This document shows, in pieces, positions 1 to 7,349 of a DNA stretch of 30,037 nt. Position 1 is the first letter of the stretch. Every line of letters begins with the position of its first letter. This DNA comes from W0P28-013 sp963659365. GTDB taxonomy: Bacteria > Bacteroidota > Bacteroidia > Bacteroidales > Paludibacteraceae. The stretch is taken from the NCBI GenBank assembly GCA_963659365.1, contig CAVKTI010000027.1:1-30037 (forward strand). Reading direction: 5' to 3'. Position numbers and translations under genes: made by a program. Below the pieces are notes generated by a model, which saw nothing but the letters and a program-made list of their open reading frames with translations, was not told the origin of the DNA and made no database searches.

Positions 1-67
1 AGCGGCTTGTTTTCGACGAGAAAACAGGCTCGCTCTGTTTTATATGGTCTATTTTCGGCGGAGCGAT

Positions 68-604
68 ATGGCATTGTTGGCTGACATAATGGCTGCCGAA
101 AAGGTGCGCACAACATTTGAGGCGCAGCGCGAAATTCGGCTTTATGGCGATGGCAGTTTCTATCGCGCCTACGAGTGGAGTGCGTGGCTCTGTTGCCGCT
201 ATGTGAGGCAAAACAAGGTTACGCGGCGGCAGGCGAAACTGCTCGGTAGCGATGTGGTTTACATCGGTTTTCCGCGCACAAGCCTACCGAAATATGTTTT
301 AAGCGGTGCCGAGGTTATAGAAAATGGCGATGGCTCGGTGGTGCTGCGTTTGCCAGAGTCGCTTTTTCCGCCCGAAGCCGAGCGCGAAACACTGCCTACC
401 GACTTTGCCGCATGGCGCGAACATCAGCCCATGGCCGAACCGAAAACAGAGAAGAAACCCGATGCCCCCGAAACGCAAAACACTGTTCAGCCCGTGTTAC
501 CAACAGGGATTATGCAACAGTTGCTGGCGTTCCCTATCGAAAGCCGCACACCGATAGAGTGCCTGCTATTTTTGGCAGAAATAAAGCGAAAATTGATGAA
601 TTAG
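68..604 (+). CDS. Putative DGR accessory protein, MutS domain I-like (MSL type)
   Basis: This is a 178-residue soluble protein without signal peptide or membrane segment. The N-terminal part holds the motif DGSFYRAYEWSAWL followed about 30 residues later by VVYIGFPRTSLPKYV. That pairing resembles the mismatch-recognition domain I of MutS (gdFYe..., then GvPyhaldrYl), and MutS-like proteins (MSL) have been described as accessory genes of some DGRs. The C-terminal third (from about residue 120) is a Pro/Glu/Lys-rich linker followed by a short helical tail. The gene lies directly upstream of the template repeat on the same strand, which supports a DGR role. The reading frame is open to the left edge of the window; I chose ATG 68 because family-like sequence starts there, but ATG 44 or a start outside the window is possible. 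The MutS similarity was judged by eye, so the function is an inference. Confidence 0.5.
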   Translation: MALLADIMAAEKVRTTFEAQREIRLYGDGSFYRAYEWSAWLCCRYVRQNKVTRRQAKLLGSDVVYIGFPRTSLPKYVLSGAEVIENGDGSVVLRLPESLFPPEAERETLPTDFAAWREHQPMAEPKTEKKPDAPETQNTVQPVLPTGIMQQLLAFPIESRTPIECLLFLAEIKRKLMN

Positions 605-1059
605 TCGCAAGATAAGTGAGGAGTTTTTTAGTTAGAAGTTAGAAGTTAGAAGTGAGAAGTGAGAAGTGAGAAGTGAGCAGTGAAGCGGCAAGCCGCAATT
701 TCAAAATTTCAAAATTTCAAATTTCAGATTTCAAATTTCAAATTGTAGGGACGCACCGAGTGCGTCCGAGTAAAATGAATAATACTCGTAGCCTTTCGGC
801 TACCGACAATTCTTAAATTCTTAAATTCTGAAACTCTGAAATAACAAAGACGCGTGGCTTTTCCCCCTATCGGGGGAAACGGGAAAGGGGGCTACTGCCA
901 AGAAAATTAACAATAAATAATGAATAATAATGCGGCGTTTCGGCTACCGCAATTTGATTTTTTGAAATTTTGAAATCTGAAATTGCTGCGCTGCCGCGCA
1001 GCACCCTCCCCCTTGGGGGATTAGAGGGGGTCTTGAACTCTGAAATCTGAAATTAAAAA
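605..1059 (+). repeat. Intergenic repeat mosaic after the accessory gene
   Basis: No gene is supported here. In order: an AGTTAGA/AGTGAGA 7-bp array (629-682), a hairpin GCGGCaaGCCGC (685-696), a TTTCAAA/TTTCAGA 7-bp array (697-744), the palindrome GGACGCACcgaGTGCGTCC (749-767), short ATTCTTAAATTC and CTGAAA units, a CCCCC...GGGGG hairpin near 857-897, a second copy of TTTGAAA-type units (955-985) and a C-rich/G-rich inverted pair near 1003-1031. The first four elements recur in the same order after other genes in the window. Confidence 0.8.
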
Positions 1060-1193
1060 AAACGAGCCAAATCCAAAGGCAATCCGTTACACAAGAGTGT
1101 AAAAACGAAACGCAAAACGCCGATATGCTTTTTGTAGTTGCAAAATTCGTATCTGCGTCAGTATCAGGCGATTGCCGAATATGTTGAGCGTTG
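1060..1193 (+). other. Unique leader of the DGR template RNA (candidate)
   Basis: Unlike the repeat mosaic around it, this 134-bp stretch is unique sequence that runs straight into the template repeat, so it is the best candidate for the 5' part of the DGR template RNA. It contains a perfect hairpin TTACACaagaGTGTAA (1087-1102). It also contains ACGAGCCAAATCC (1062-1074), whose reverse complement occurs exactly at the VR 3' boundary (4175-4187). No TAnnTTTG promoter was found upstream, so the transcription start is unknown. Confidence 0.45.
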
Positions 1194-1398
1194 TTTTTCT
1201 CCCTGCGGCGGGCTATCGCAACAACGACAACCTGAACAACGCAGGCAACAACGGCAACTACTGGTCGAGTTCGCTCAACACGAACAACCCGAACAACGCG
1301 TGGAACGCGAACTTCAACTCGGACAATGTGAACAGGAACAACAACAACCGCTACTATGGACAATCCGTTCGCCCTGTGCACCGCAAGCATTTGACACG
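1194..1398 (+). repeat. DGR template repeat (TR)
   Basis: This non-coding copy matches the 3' end of the lipoprotein gene at 3982-4186 (offset 2788). In the core (1194-1384, 191 bp) there are 28 mismatches and all are adenines in this copy: 13 are G, 12 are T and 3 are C in the VR. The adenines are packed into AAC codons of the target frame, mostly at codon positions 1 and 2, which is the classical design of a DGR template. From 1385 to 1398 the similarity weakens (A1385 to T, C1388 to G, A1394 to G, A1396 to T), as expected where the initiation-of-homing sequences IMH and IMH* differ. Open frames across the TR are a by-product of its AAC richness and are not genes. Confidence 0.96.
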
Positions 1399-1897
1399 CT
1401 TTTTTTAGTTAGAAGTTAGTAGTGAGAAGTTAGCAGTGAGCAGTGAAAAATTAGGAATTAGGAATGAGGAGTGAGGAATGATGCGGCAGAGCCGCAATGA
1501 CAAAATTTCAGATTTCAAATTTCAGAATTTCAAATTGTTACTCGCAAGATGTGAGTAGCAAGTAGCAAGACGAGTGTGAAAGTGTGAAAGTGTGAAAGTG
1601 AAAAGTGTATAAAGTGGAAAGGCCGAACATCTCAATAATTCAATGATTCAATAATTCAATAATTGACAGTGTAGGGACGCACCGAGTGCGTCCGAACGAT
1701 TCAACGCTTCAACAATTCAACAAAAACATAGAAACAGCGCGCAGCGCGAAAAACATAGAAACATAGAAACCCAAAAACAGCGCGCAGCGCGAAAAAACTT
1801 AGAAACATAGAAACTAAAAAATTGCGATAGCAATTTTGAGAAACTAGAAATAAAAAACCAAAAATCGGCACCATCGTGCGCCGAAGTGTTCTTTGAA
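1399..1897 (+). repeat. Intergenic repeat mosaic between TR and reverse transcriptase
   Basis: No gene is supported. After a T-run and the AGTTAGA/AGTGAGC array (1407-1447) come the hairpin GCGGCagaGCCGC (1483-1495), a TTTCAAA/TTTCAGA array (1501-1537), AGTAGCA units (1553-1570), GTGTGAAA units (1572-1605), ATTCAATA units (1632-1662), the GGACGCAC palindrome (1671-1695), TTCAACAA units, then AACATAGAAAC units interspersed with the GCGC-rich palindrome CAGCGCGCAGCGCG (twice) and ATTGCgataGCAAT (from 1821). The last block lies just before the reverse transcriptase start, as it does before several other genes. Confidence 0.8.
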
Positions 1898-3112
1898 ATG
1901 TATTGTTTAACCTACGCACAACTGCTGGACGACCTCTACTGCGCCTACTACGACGCACGGCGGCATAAACGCCAACGCGACTATCAACAGCGGTTCGAGC
2001 AGCGTGCCGATGCGCATTTGTCCGACCTCTGTCGCGATCTCTACTATCGGCACTACACCGCGCGCCCATCGGCCTGTTTTACCATTACCGACCCGAAAAA
2101 ACGCGAGGTATTCGCCGCTGATTTTCGCGACCGTATAGTGCATCACCTCTACTACAACTATATGCACCAGTTGTTCGAGCGCACCTTTGTGGCCGACACC
2201 TACAGTTGTATCAAAGGGCGTGGCACGCACTTTGGCATTCGGCGGTTGAGTCGGCACATTCGCAGCGCAAGCCGCAACTACACAGTGCCGTGCTATGTGC
2301 TGAAAATGGACATTCGTGGCTATTTCATGCATATCGATCGCCAAAAACTGCTCGGTATCTGCCTCGAAACCATCGATGCAATGGCACACCACAAAGTGGC
2401 AAAAGGGCGGCCGCAGCGTTGGTGCGATGTGGTGGACATCGACTTTGTGCGCTGGCTCACACGCGAGATAGTGCTGCTCGACCCGCTGCACGACTGCCGC
2501 AAAGTGGGCAGCCCCAGCGATTGGGACGACCTGCCGCCAAGCAAAAGCCTATTCAACAGCCCAGCAGGCTGTGGGCTGCCAATAGGCAATCTCACATCGC
2601 AACTATTCTCGAATGTCTATCTGAATAGGCTCGACCACTATATGAAACGCACGCTGCACTGTCGCCACTACGGACGCTATGTCGACGATTTCTATGTGGT
2701 CGATACCGACCGCGAACGCCTACACCAAATAGTGAAACAGGTGCGGCAGTGGCTGAAAAACGAGTTGGGATTGACTCTGCACGAGGGCAAAGTGGTGCTG
2801 CGCAATGTGAAATATGGTGTCGATTTCTTGGGTGCGTGTGTGCGCCCCTACCGCACCGAAACAAGTGCGCAATGTGTGCGCCGCATGAAACCGAAAATCG
2901 ACCGCTTGTGCCGCACCGTTACCGCCGAAACACCAACAGTAGAGCAGACAGAACATTTGCGCGCCTCGGTCAATTCGTTTTGTGGCGTGCTGGCACACGG
3001 CAAAAACTGGCACTTGCGCTGCGAATTGCTGGGCAACAAAGGCGCACTGCGCCGCGTAGGCTTTTTCGATACCGACATAAAACACTTCACGCCATACGGC
3101 GACCTTGTTTAG
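1898..3112 (+). CDS. DGR-type reverse transcriptase
   Basis: This 404-residue enzyme copies the template RNA into cDNA with errors at template adenines and so feeds new sequence into the VR. Visible RT blocks (numbered from ATG 1898) are KMDIRGYFMHID at about 136-147, with the first catalytic Asp; GLPIGNLTSQLFSN with IGNLTSQ at about 229-235; and RYVDDFYVV with the catalytic YVDD at about 261-264. The (I/L)GxxxSQ form of block 4, in place of QGxxxSP, is the hallmark that separates DGR enzymes from group II intron and retron enzymes. No maturase, HNH or long extra domain is present, and the length fits DGR enzymes. A GTG at 1886 would add four residues; ATG 1898 is preferred because the family's usual N-terminal helix (LLDDLYCAYYDARRHKR) starts just after it. 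TR lies upstream and the target downstream on the same strand. Confidence 0.95.
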   Translation: MYCLTYAQLLDDLYCAYYDARRHKRQRDYQQRFEQRADAHLSDLCRDLYYRHYTARPSACFTITDPKKREVFAADFRDRIVHHLYYNYMHQLFERTFVADTYSCIKGRGTHFGIRRLSRHIRSASRNYTVPCYVLKMDIRGYFMHIDRQKLLGICLETIDAMAHHKVAKGRPQRWCDVVDIDFVRWLTREIVLLDPLHDCRKVGSPSDWDDLPPSKSLFNSPAGCGLPIGNLTSQLFSNVYLNRLDHYMKRTLHCRHYGRYVDDFYVVDTDRERLHQIVKQVRQWLKNELGLTLHEGKVVLRNVKYGVDFLGACVRPYRTETSAQCVRRMKPKIDRLCRTVTAETPTVEQTEHLRASVNSFCGVLAHGKNWHLRCELLGNKGALRRVGFFDTDIKHFTPYGDLV

Positions 3113-3449
3113 TTAGTAGTTAGAAGTTAGTAGTGAGTAGTGTTTTTGAGTGAGGAGTTTTTAGTGAGAAGGTGTGAAAGTGCGAAAGTATGAAAGTAGG
3201 GACGCACCGAGTGCGTCCGAACAATTCAACAGTTCAACGCTTCAACGGTTCAACAAAAACTCAAAAACAGCGCATAGCGCAAGAATTTTTGCGATTAGCG
3301 AGAGCAGAGTCAAACTCGTTTGAACTATGCCGAGCGTAGCAAAAATCTTGCGAAGCAAAAACATAGAAACATAGAAACATAGAAACCAATCCACTAATCA
3401 ACTGATCAACCAATTTTTTATTTATTCACTTTTTAATTTCATTTTAATC
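3113..3449 (+). repeat. Intergenic repeat mosaic between reverse transcriptase and target gene
   Basis: No gene is supported. It opens, overlapping the RT stop region, with AGTTAGTAGTTAGA units (3113-3140), then GTGTGAAA units, the GGACGCAC palindrome (3196-3220), TTCAACGG units, the structured element described separately at 3281-3349, and AACATAGAA / ATCAACTG units (3360-3412) immediately before the lipoprotein gene. No TAnnTTTG promoter was seen, so the target gene may be read through from upstream. Confidence 0.75.
3281..3349 (+). repeat. Covarying hairpin repeat, copy 1
   Basis: The outer arms AAGAATTTTTGC (3281-3292) and GCAAAAATCTT (3339-3349) pair over 11 bp with one bulge. Inside is the hairpin AGT-CAAAC-TC-GTTTG-A-ACT (3308-3326) with a single bulged A. 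Copies occur at 14475-14540 on the same strand and at 7464-7527 on the other strand; the last has TGC/GCA in place of AGT/ACT, keeping the pairing. Confidence 0.7.
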
Positions 3450-4175
3450 ATGAAAAAACTTAAATTTTTTGCAGCACTTTGCTGCGCTGCAGCGGTATTT
3501 GCCGCGTGCGAAAAGAACGACGAGCCGAAAAACAACTCGAACAATGCGAACAACAACCAAAACGAAGAAGCCACCACTGGCACTGAAAACGGCCACGACT
3601 GGGTGAGCCTTGGTCTGCCGAGCGGCACTAAGTGGGCAACCTGTAATGTGGGCGCAACCAAGCCCGAAGAGTACGGAAACTACTACGCTTGGGGCGAAAC
3701 TACCACAAAAAACGACTACTCGTGGGCTACCTACAAATACGGTTCAGGTTACGATGCCCTGACCAAATATAACACCGATAGCAATTATGGTACAGTGGAC
3801 AATAAGACTACCCTTGAAGCCTCCGATGATGCTGCTACCACCAACTGGGGCAGTGCGTGGCGTATGCCCACTGATGGTGAGTGGACAGAACTACGCGAGA
3901 ACTGCGAATGGAAGTGGACTGATAGTTACCAAACCACTGGTGTAGCAGGTTATTGGGTAACGGGCAAGAACGGCAACACCATTTTTCTCCCTGCGGCGGG
4001 CTGTCGCAACATCGACTACCTGGTCAGCGCAGGCAACTCCGGCAACTACTGGTCGAGTTCGCTCAGCGCGGGCTACCCGGGCAACGCGTGGTACGCGAAC
4101 TTCCGCTCGGACAGTGTGCTCAGGTACTACTACGACCGCTACTTTGGACTATCCGTTCGCCCTGTGCGCCGCTAG
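3450..4175 (+). CDS. DGR target: surface lipoprotein with C-type-lectin-like (Fib_succ_major-type) variable domain
   Basis: This 241-residue protein has a lipoprotein signal peptide (MKKLKFFAALCCAAAVFAAC) with the lipid-accepting Cys20. The residues after it (EKNDEP) are acidic, like the lipoprotein export signal that sends Bacteroidetes lipoproteins to the cell surface. A low-complexity Asn-rich linker (about 27-42) leads to a domain with GLPSGTKWATCNVGATKPEE, WRMPTDGEW and a C-terminal GLSVRPVRR, features of the Fibrobacter succinogenes major paralogous domain, a CLec-like fold often used by DGR targets. The last 64 codons are the variable repeat, with 22 codons already different from the template. 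It is likely a variable binding protein displayed on the outer membrane; the ligand is unknown. The start is fixed by the signal peptide. Confidence 0.93.
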   Translation: MKKLKFFAALCCAAAVFAACEKNDEPKNNSNNANNNQNEEATTGTENGHDWVSLGLPSGTKWATCNVGATKPEEYGNYYAWGETTTKNDYSWATYKYGSGYDALTKYNTDSNYGTVDNKTTLEASDDAATTNWGSAWRMPTDGEWTELRENCEWKWTDSYQTTGVAGYWVTGKNGNTIFLPAAGCRNIDYLVSAGNSGNYWSSSLSAGYPGNAWYANFRSDSVLRYYYDRYFGLSVRPVRR

Positions 4176-4186
4176 GATTTGGCTCG
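3982..4186 (+). repeat. DGR variable repeat (VR)
   Basis: This is the mutated copy of the TR at 1194-1398. The core 3982-4172 is identical to TR except at 28 sites, all opposite TR adenines and all in codon positions 1 or 2, changing 22 codons (for example Asn to Tyr five times, Asn to Ser, Gly, Val, Leu, Arg, Ile, Asp). The invariant scaffold (FLPAAG, GNYWSSSL, NAW, SVRPV) lies in adenine-poor or protected positions. The last stretch around TCCGTTCGCCCTGTGC is the probable IMH region. The stop codon TAG (4173-4175) aligns with AAG in TR. Confidence 0.96.
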
Positions 4187-4206
4187 TATGGCCAAGCAGG
4201 TATGGC

Positions 4207-4279
4207 ATTGCTGGCGGTGCAGGCGTGGCTGCGGGGCGTACCGCCCCAGCGCCACCGCCTACCACGCGCCGCCAGCAAT
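4207..4279 (+). other. Large inverted repeat downstream of VR (candidate DGR target-recognition cruciform)
   Basis: Arms ATTGCTGGCGG (4207-4217) and CCGCCAGCAAT (4269-4279) pair perfectly over 11 bp. Inside, AGGCGTGG pairs with CCACCGCCT with one bulge, and GGGGCGtacCGCCCC forms a tip. The structure starts about 20 bp after the VR end. In the Bordetella phage DGR a hairpin or cruciform just after the VR promotes target recognition; the same role here is inferred from position. Confidence 0.6.
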
Positions 4280-4287
4280 CACAGTTT

Positions 4288-4330
4288 CCGCAATTTTCGA
4301 GCGTTCTCGGAAATTGCGGCTTTTTTTTTG
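4288..4330 (+). terminator. Rho-independent terminator of the DGR target gene
   Basis: CCGCAATTT and AAATTGCGG form a 9-bp stem continued by a T-G wobble and CGAG/CTCG around the loop CGTT. It is followed directly by C and nine T residues (4321-4329). This is the strongest terminator-like structure in the window and ends transcription from the DGR side. Confidence 0.85.
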
Positions 4331-5013
4331 CGGCAGCAGGATTTCAGGTCGTAGCCTCCTTTCCCGTTTCCCCCGAAGGGGGAAAGCCACGCGTCTTTGT
4401 TATTTCAGAGTTTCAGGGTTTCAGTCGCAAGATGTGAGTCGCAAGTAGAGATTTTTAGAACATAGAAGATAGAGCATAGAACATAGAACATAGACAAAAT
4501 TAGTGTGAAAGTGTATAAAGTGAAAAGTCTATAAAGTTGAATATAGGGACGCACCGAGTGCGTCCGTGTTTGTTGATTTGGGATTTTATTGATTTGGTTT
4601 CCAACCCCTCCGCTTCGCTCGTCCCCTTGCAAAGGGGACAGGCTAGCACCCAAGTTGGTACAGTCCTCTCCCCTTTTCAAGGGGAGTACCTGCGCAGCAG
4701 GGGTAGGGTTGGAAAATAACTCAATAATTCAATGAATTAATAATTCAATGGGCTTTCCCCCTTCGGGGGAAACGGGGCTATAACCAAGATAACAGTAGAG
4801 CCGCCACACTGTGACGGCTCTACAATTCATTAATAGGTCAATTACTCGGACGCACTCGGTGCGCCCCTACATTGTTAATTATTGAATTATTGAATCATCG
4901 AATATCTGAAATGTTCGGTTCTTCAACTTTATACACTTTCAACTTTATACACTTTCCACTTTATAGACTTTATAGACTTTACAAACTTTTTTACTAAAAA
5001 AATCAAATTTTTC
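4331..5013. repeat. Intergenic repeat mosaic upstream of glnN
   Basis: No gene is supported; a short minus-strand open frame (4405-4680) runs through repeats. Contents: a CCCTTT/GGGGGAAA hairpin (about 4358-4395), CGCAAGATGTGAGT units (4425-4447), AACATAGA units (4459-4495), GTGTGAAA / TATAAAGT units (4500-4540), the GGACGCAC palindrome in direct (4544-4567) and inverted (4846-4870) orientation, an inverted-repeat block (4601-4712), a second CCCCC hairpin (4751-4775), the palindrome GTAGAGCCGccacactgtg with CGGCTCTAC (4795-4823), and ACTTTATACACTTTC units (4925-4988). Confidence 0.75.
4601..4712. repeat. MITE-like inverted-repeat block
   Basis: The block starts with CCAACCCCT and ends with AGGGGTAGGGTTGG, and contains nested hairpins GTCCCCTTGCAAAGGGGAC (4621-4639), CTCCCCTTTTCAAGGGGAG (about 4667-4685) and CTGCGCAG. 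It encodes nothing. It resembles small non-autonomous elements scattered in Bacteroidetes genomes; only this copy is in the window. Confidence 0.45.
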
Positions 5014-5044
5014 TTGCACAGTTCGAAAAAATAGCCTACTTTTG
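5014..5044 (+). promoter_or_regulatory. Bacteroidetes-type promoter of glnN
   Basis: A -33-like TTG (5014-5016) is separated by 20 bp from the -7 element TACTTTTG (5037-5044), matching the TTTG/TAnnTTTG consensus. The start codon lies about 90 bp downstream. Confidence 0.75.
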
Positions 5045-5136
5045 CGGTCGAAATCTGATTTTAATCGGATTAAAATTGAAAAATAGGGTATTTTAGGTCT
5101 TTTCTTCAATAATTTTTCAGTAAAAAGGGTAAAAGT

Positions 5137-7326
5137 ATGAGTACATTGCGATTTTCGGCCTTGGAATCGGCGTGCAACCATCGGCCGATGGAGGTGGCTA
5201 GCCACAACGAACGCCCAACGGCGTTTTTTGCCAAAAATGTCTTCACGCGCGAACGCATGAAGGAGTACATCGCCGACACCATCTTAAATCAACTGTTCGA
5301 CGCTATCGACAACGACAAACCGCTGAGCCGCGACATTGCCAATGCGGTGGCGATGGGCATGAAAAAGTGGGCGACCGAACTCGGCGCAACGCATTTCACG
5401 CACTGGTTTCAGCCACTGACGGGCGGCACAGCCGAAAAACACGACGCTTTCATCGAAAAAACGCCAGACGGTCGCGTGTTGGAGGAGTTTTCGGGCAGCG
5501 TACTCTATCAGCAAGAACCCGATGCGTCGAGTTTCCCGAGCGGCGGCATACGCAACACTTTCGAGGCGCGCGGTTACTCGGCGTGGGACCCGTCGTCGCC
5601 AGCATTTGTGGTGGGCGACACGCTCTGCATTCCAACGGTTTTTGTGGCCTACACAGGCGAGGCGCTCGACTACAAAACACCGCTCTTGCGCAGCGTTTCG
5701 GCTCTGAATCGCGCGGCGGTAGATGTCTGCCGCCTGTTCGACCGCAATGTGTCGCGCGTACACGCCTATCTCGGTTGGGAGCAGGAGTATTTTTTGGTCG
5801 ATGAGTCGCTCTGCCAAGCCCGCCCCGACCTGATGCTGACTGGGCGCACGCTGCTCGGCCACGACAGCGCAAAAAATCAGCAGTTGGAGGACCACTATTT
5901 CGGCGCAATTCCCGAACGCGTGCTGGCCTTCATGACCGACCTCGAAAACGAGGCTCTCACGCTCGGAATCCCTGTGAAAACACGCCACAACGAGGTGGCT
6001 CCCAATCAGTTTGAACTGGCACCTGTTTACGAAGAGGTGAACCTATCGAACGACCACAATCTGCTGCTGATGTCGGTGATGGAACGCGTGGCACGGCGGC
6101 ATCATTTCCGTGTGCTGCTCCACGAAAAACCGTTTGCTGGCGTGAATGGTTCGGGCAAGCACTGCAACTGGTCGATGGGAACGAACACGGGCGTGAATCT
6201 GCTCGCTCCAGGCAAAAATTCGTACACCAATTTGCAATTCATCACTTTCCTTGTGAATGTGCTGATGGCTGTCAATCGCCACAATGGCCTGCTGAAAGCC
6301 TCTATCGCTTCGGCCACCAACGAACACCGCCTTGGTGCCAACGAAGCGCCGCCAGCCATCATTTCGGTATTTTTGGGCAAGCAGATTACCGACGCACTCG
6401 ACAAACTTGAGCGGGCATCGGCCGACAAAGGCATCGTTATCAACGCCAAAAAAGAGATGAAACTCGGCGTGGGACATATCCCCGAAATTTTGCTCGACAA
6501 TACCGACCGCAACCGCACTTCGCCGTTTGCGTTTACGGGCAATCGCTTCGAATTTCGTGCTGTCGGCTCGTCGGCCAACTGTGGTGCAGCCATGCTTGCG
6601 CTCAACGCTGCTGTGGCCGATCAACTCATCAGATTCAAACGCGATGTGGACGACCGCATGGCCGCTGGCGAACCCAAAGAGCGCGCGCTGTTTGCCGTCA
6701 TCAAAAAATATATCACCGAAAGCAAGGCGGTGCGCTTCGACGGCAACGGCTACAGCGATGCGTGGAAAGAGGAGGCTGCCCGCCGCGGCCTCAACTGCGA
6801 GACCAGCGTGCCTGTCGTTATCGACCAATACCTTACGCCCGACAGCGTGGCGATGTTCCGAAACACGGGCGTGCTGACCGAAGCCGAACTGCGCTCGCGC
6901 TGCGAGGTGAAATGGGAAACTTACACGAAAAAAATACAGATTGAATCGCGCGTGCTGGGCGATTTGGCGATGAATCACATTGTGCCAGTGGCCAACCGTT
7001 ACCAGTCGATTCTGCTCGACAATATTGTGAAAGAGAAGGCCGCTTTTGGAGACGAACAGTACGAACGCTTGGCCGCTCACGAGATTCTGATTGTGAAACG
7101 CATCATACGCCATGTCGATGAAATTGTGGCAAAAGTAGATGAGATGGTCGCCTGCCGCCACACTGCCAACCGCCTCGAAAGCGCACGCGACAAAGCCGTG
7201 GCCTACCACGATACGGTGATTCCGCTGATGCACGAAATCCGCGCCAATGCCGACGCTCTCGAAATGATTGTGGACGACGAAATGTGGACACTGCCCAAGT
7301 ATCGCGAACTGCTTTTTGTACGCTAA
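5137..7326 (+). CDS. glnN: Type III glutamine synthetase
   Basis: This cytoplasmic enzyme makes glutamine from glutamate, ammonia and ATP. The 729-residue length is typical of the GSIII family and well above GSI/GSII. Family blocks are easily read: FPSGGIRNTFEARGYSAWDP, GWEQEYFLVD (metal-binding Glu), TRHNEVAPNQFELAPVYEEV, GVNGSGKHCNWSMG (active-site loop), NEHRLGANEAPPA (ATP/Arg loop) and TGNRFEFRAVGSSAN. The N-terminal RFSALESA and FFAKNVFTRERM also fit the family. No break is visible. It stands alone with its own promoter, repeats on both sides, and no PII or ammonium transporter gene nearby. In Bacteroides GSIII is usually nitrogen regulated; nothing in the sequence shows that directly here. 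Confidence 0.97.
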   Translation: MSTLRFSALESACNHRPMEVASHNERPTAFFAKNVFTRERMKEYIADTILNQLFDAIDNDKPLSRDIANAVAMGMKKWATELGATHFTHWFQPLTGGTAEKHDAFIEKTPDGRVLEEFSGSVLYQQEPDASSFPSGGIRNTFEARGYSAWDPSSPAFVVGDTLCIPTVFVAYTGEALDYKTPLLRSVSALNRAAVDVCRLFDRNVSRVHAYLGWEQEYFLVDESLCQARPDLMLTGRTLLGHDSAKNQQLEDHYFGAIPERVLAFMTDLENEALTLGIPVKTRHNEVAPNQFELAPVYEEVNLSNDHNLLLMSVMERVARRHHFRVLLHEKPFAGVNGSGKHCNWSMGTNTGVNLLAPGKNSYTNLQFITFLVNVLMAVNRHNGLLKASIASATNEHRLGANEAPPAIISVFLGKQITDALDKLERASADKGIVINAKKEMKLGVGHIPEILLDNTDRNRTSPFAFTGNRFEFRAVGSSANCGAAMLALNAAVADQLIRFKRDVDDRMAAGEPKERALFAVIKKYITESKAVRFDGNGYSDAWKEEAARRGLNCETSVPVVIDQYLTPDSVAMFRNTGVLTEAELRSRCEVKWETYTKKIQIESRVLGDLAMNHIVPVANRYQSILLDNIVKEKAAFGDEQYERLAAHEILIVKRIIRHVDEIVAKVDEMVACRHTANRLESARDKAVAYHDTVIPLMHEIRANADALEMIVDDEMWTLPKYRELLFVR

Positions 7327-7349
7327 ATGACGAAAAATTTGTAACTTTG
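7315..7349 (+). promoter_or_regulatory. Possible promoter overlapping the end of glnN
   Basis: TTTG (7315-7318) lies 23 bp before TAACTTTG (7342-7349); the spacer is longer than the usual 19-21 bp. The nearest downstream start codon is 549 bp away (hemerythrin/LuxR gene), with repeats filling the distance. Confidence 0.4.

Noticed and set aside
605..770. CRISPR array
   Set aside because: Repeat units are only 7-9 bp, directly adjacent, with no spacers of regular length and no cas genes in the window.
944..1390. 148-codon minus-strand open frame across the TR
   Set aside because: It is antisense to the AAC-rich template (poly-Val/Arg) and continues into repeats; the frame follows from the template's composition.
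1138..1419. Plus-strand open frames containing the TR as a possible protein
   Set aside because: They encode the Asn-rich unmutated version of the VR without a signal peptide or the rest of the domain. This is how a TR reads when translated.
1886..1897. GTG start for the reverse transcriptase
   Set aside because: It adds only MFFE before an in-frame ATG that fits the family N-terminus better; it cannot be excluded.
4405..4680. 91-codon minus-strand gene upstream of glnN
   Set aside because: It is a translation of several tandem repeats and the GGACGCAC palindrome.
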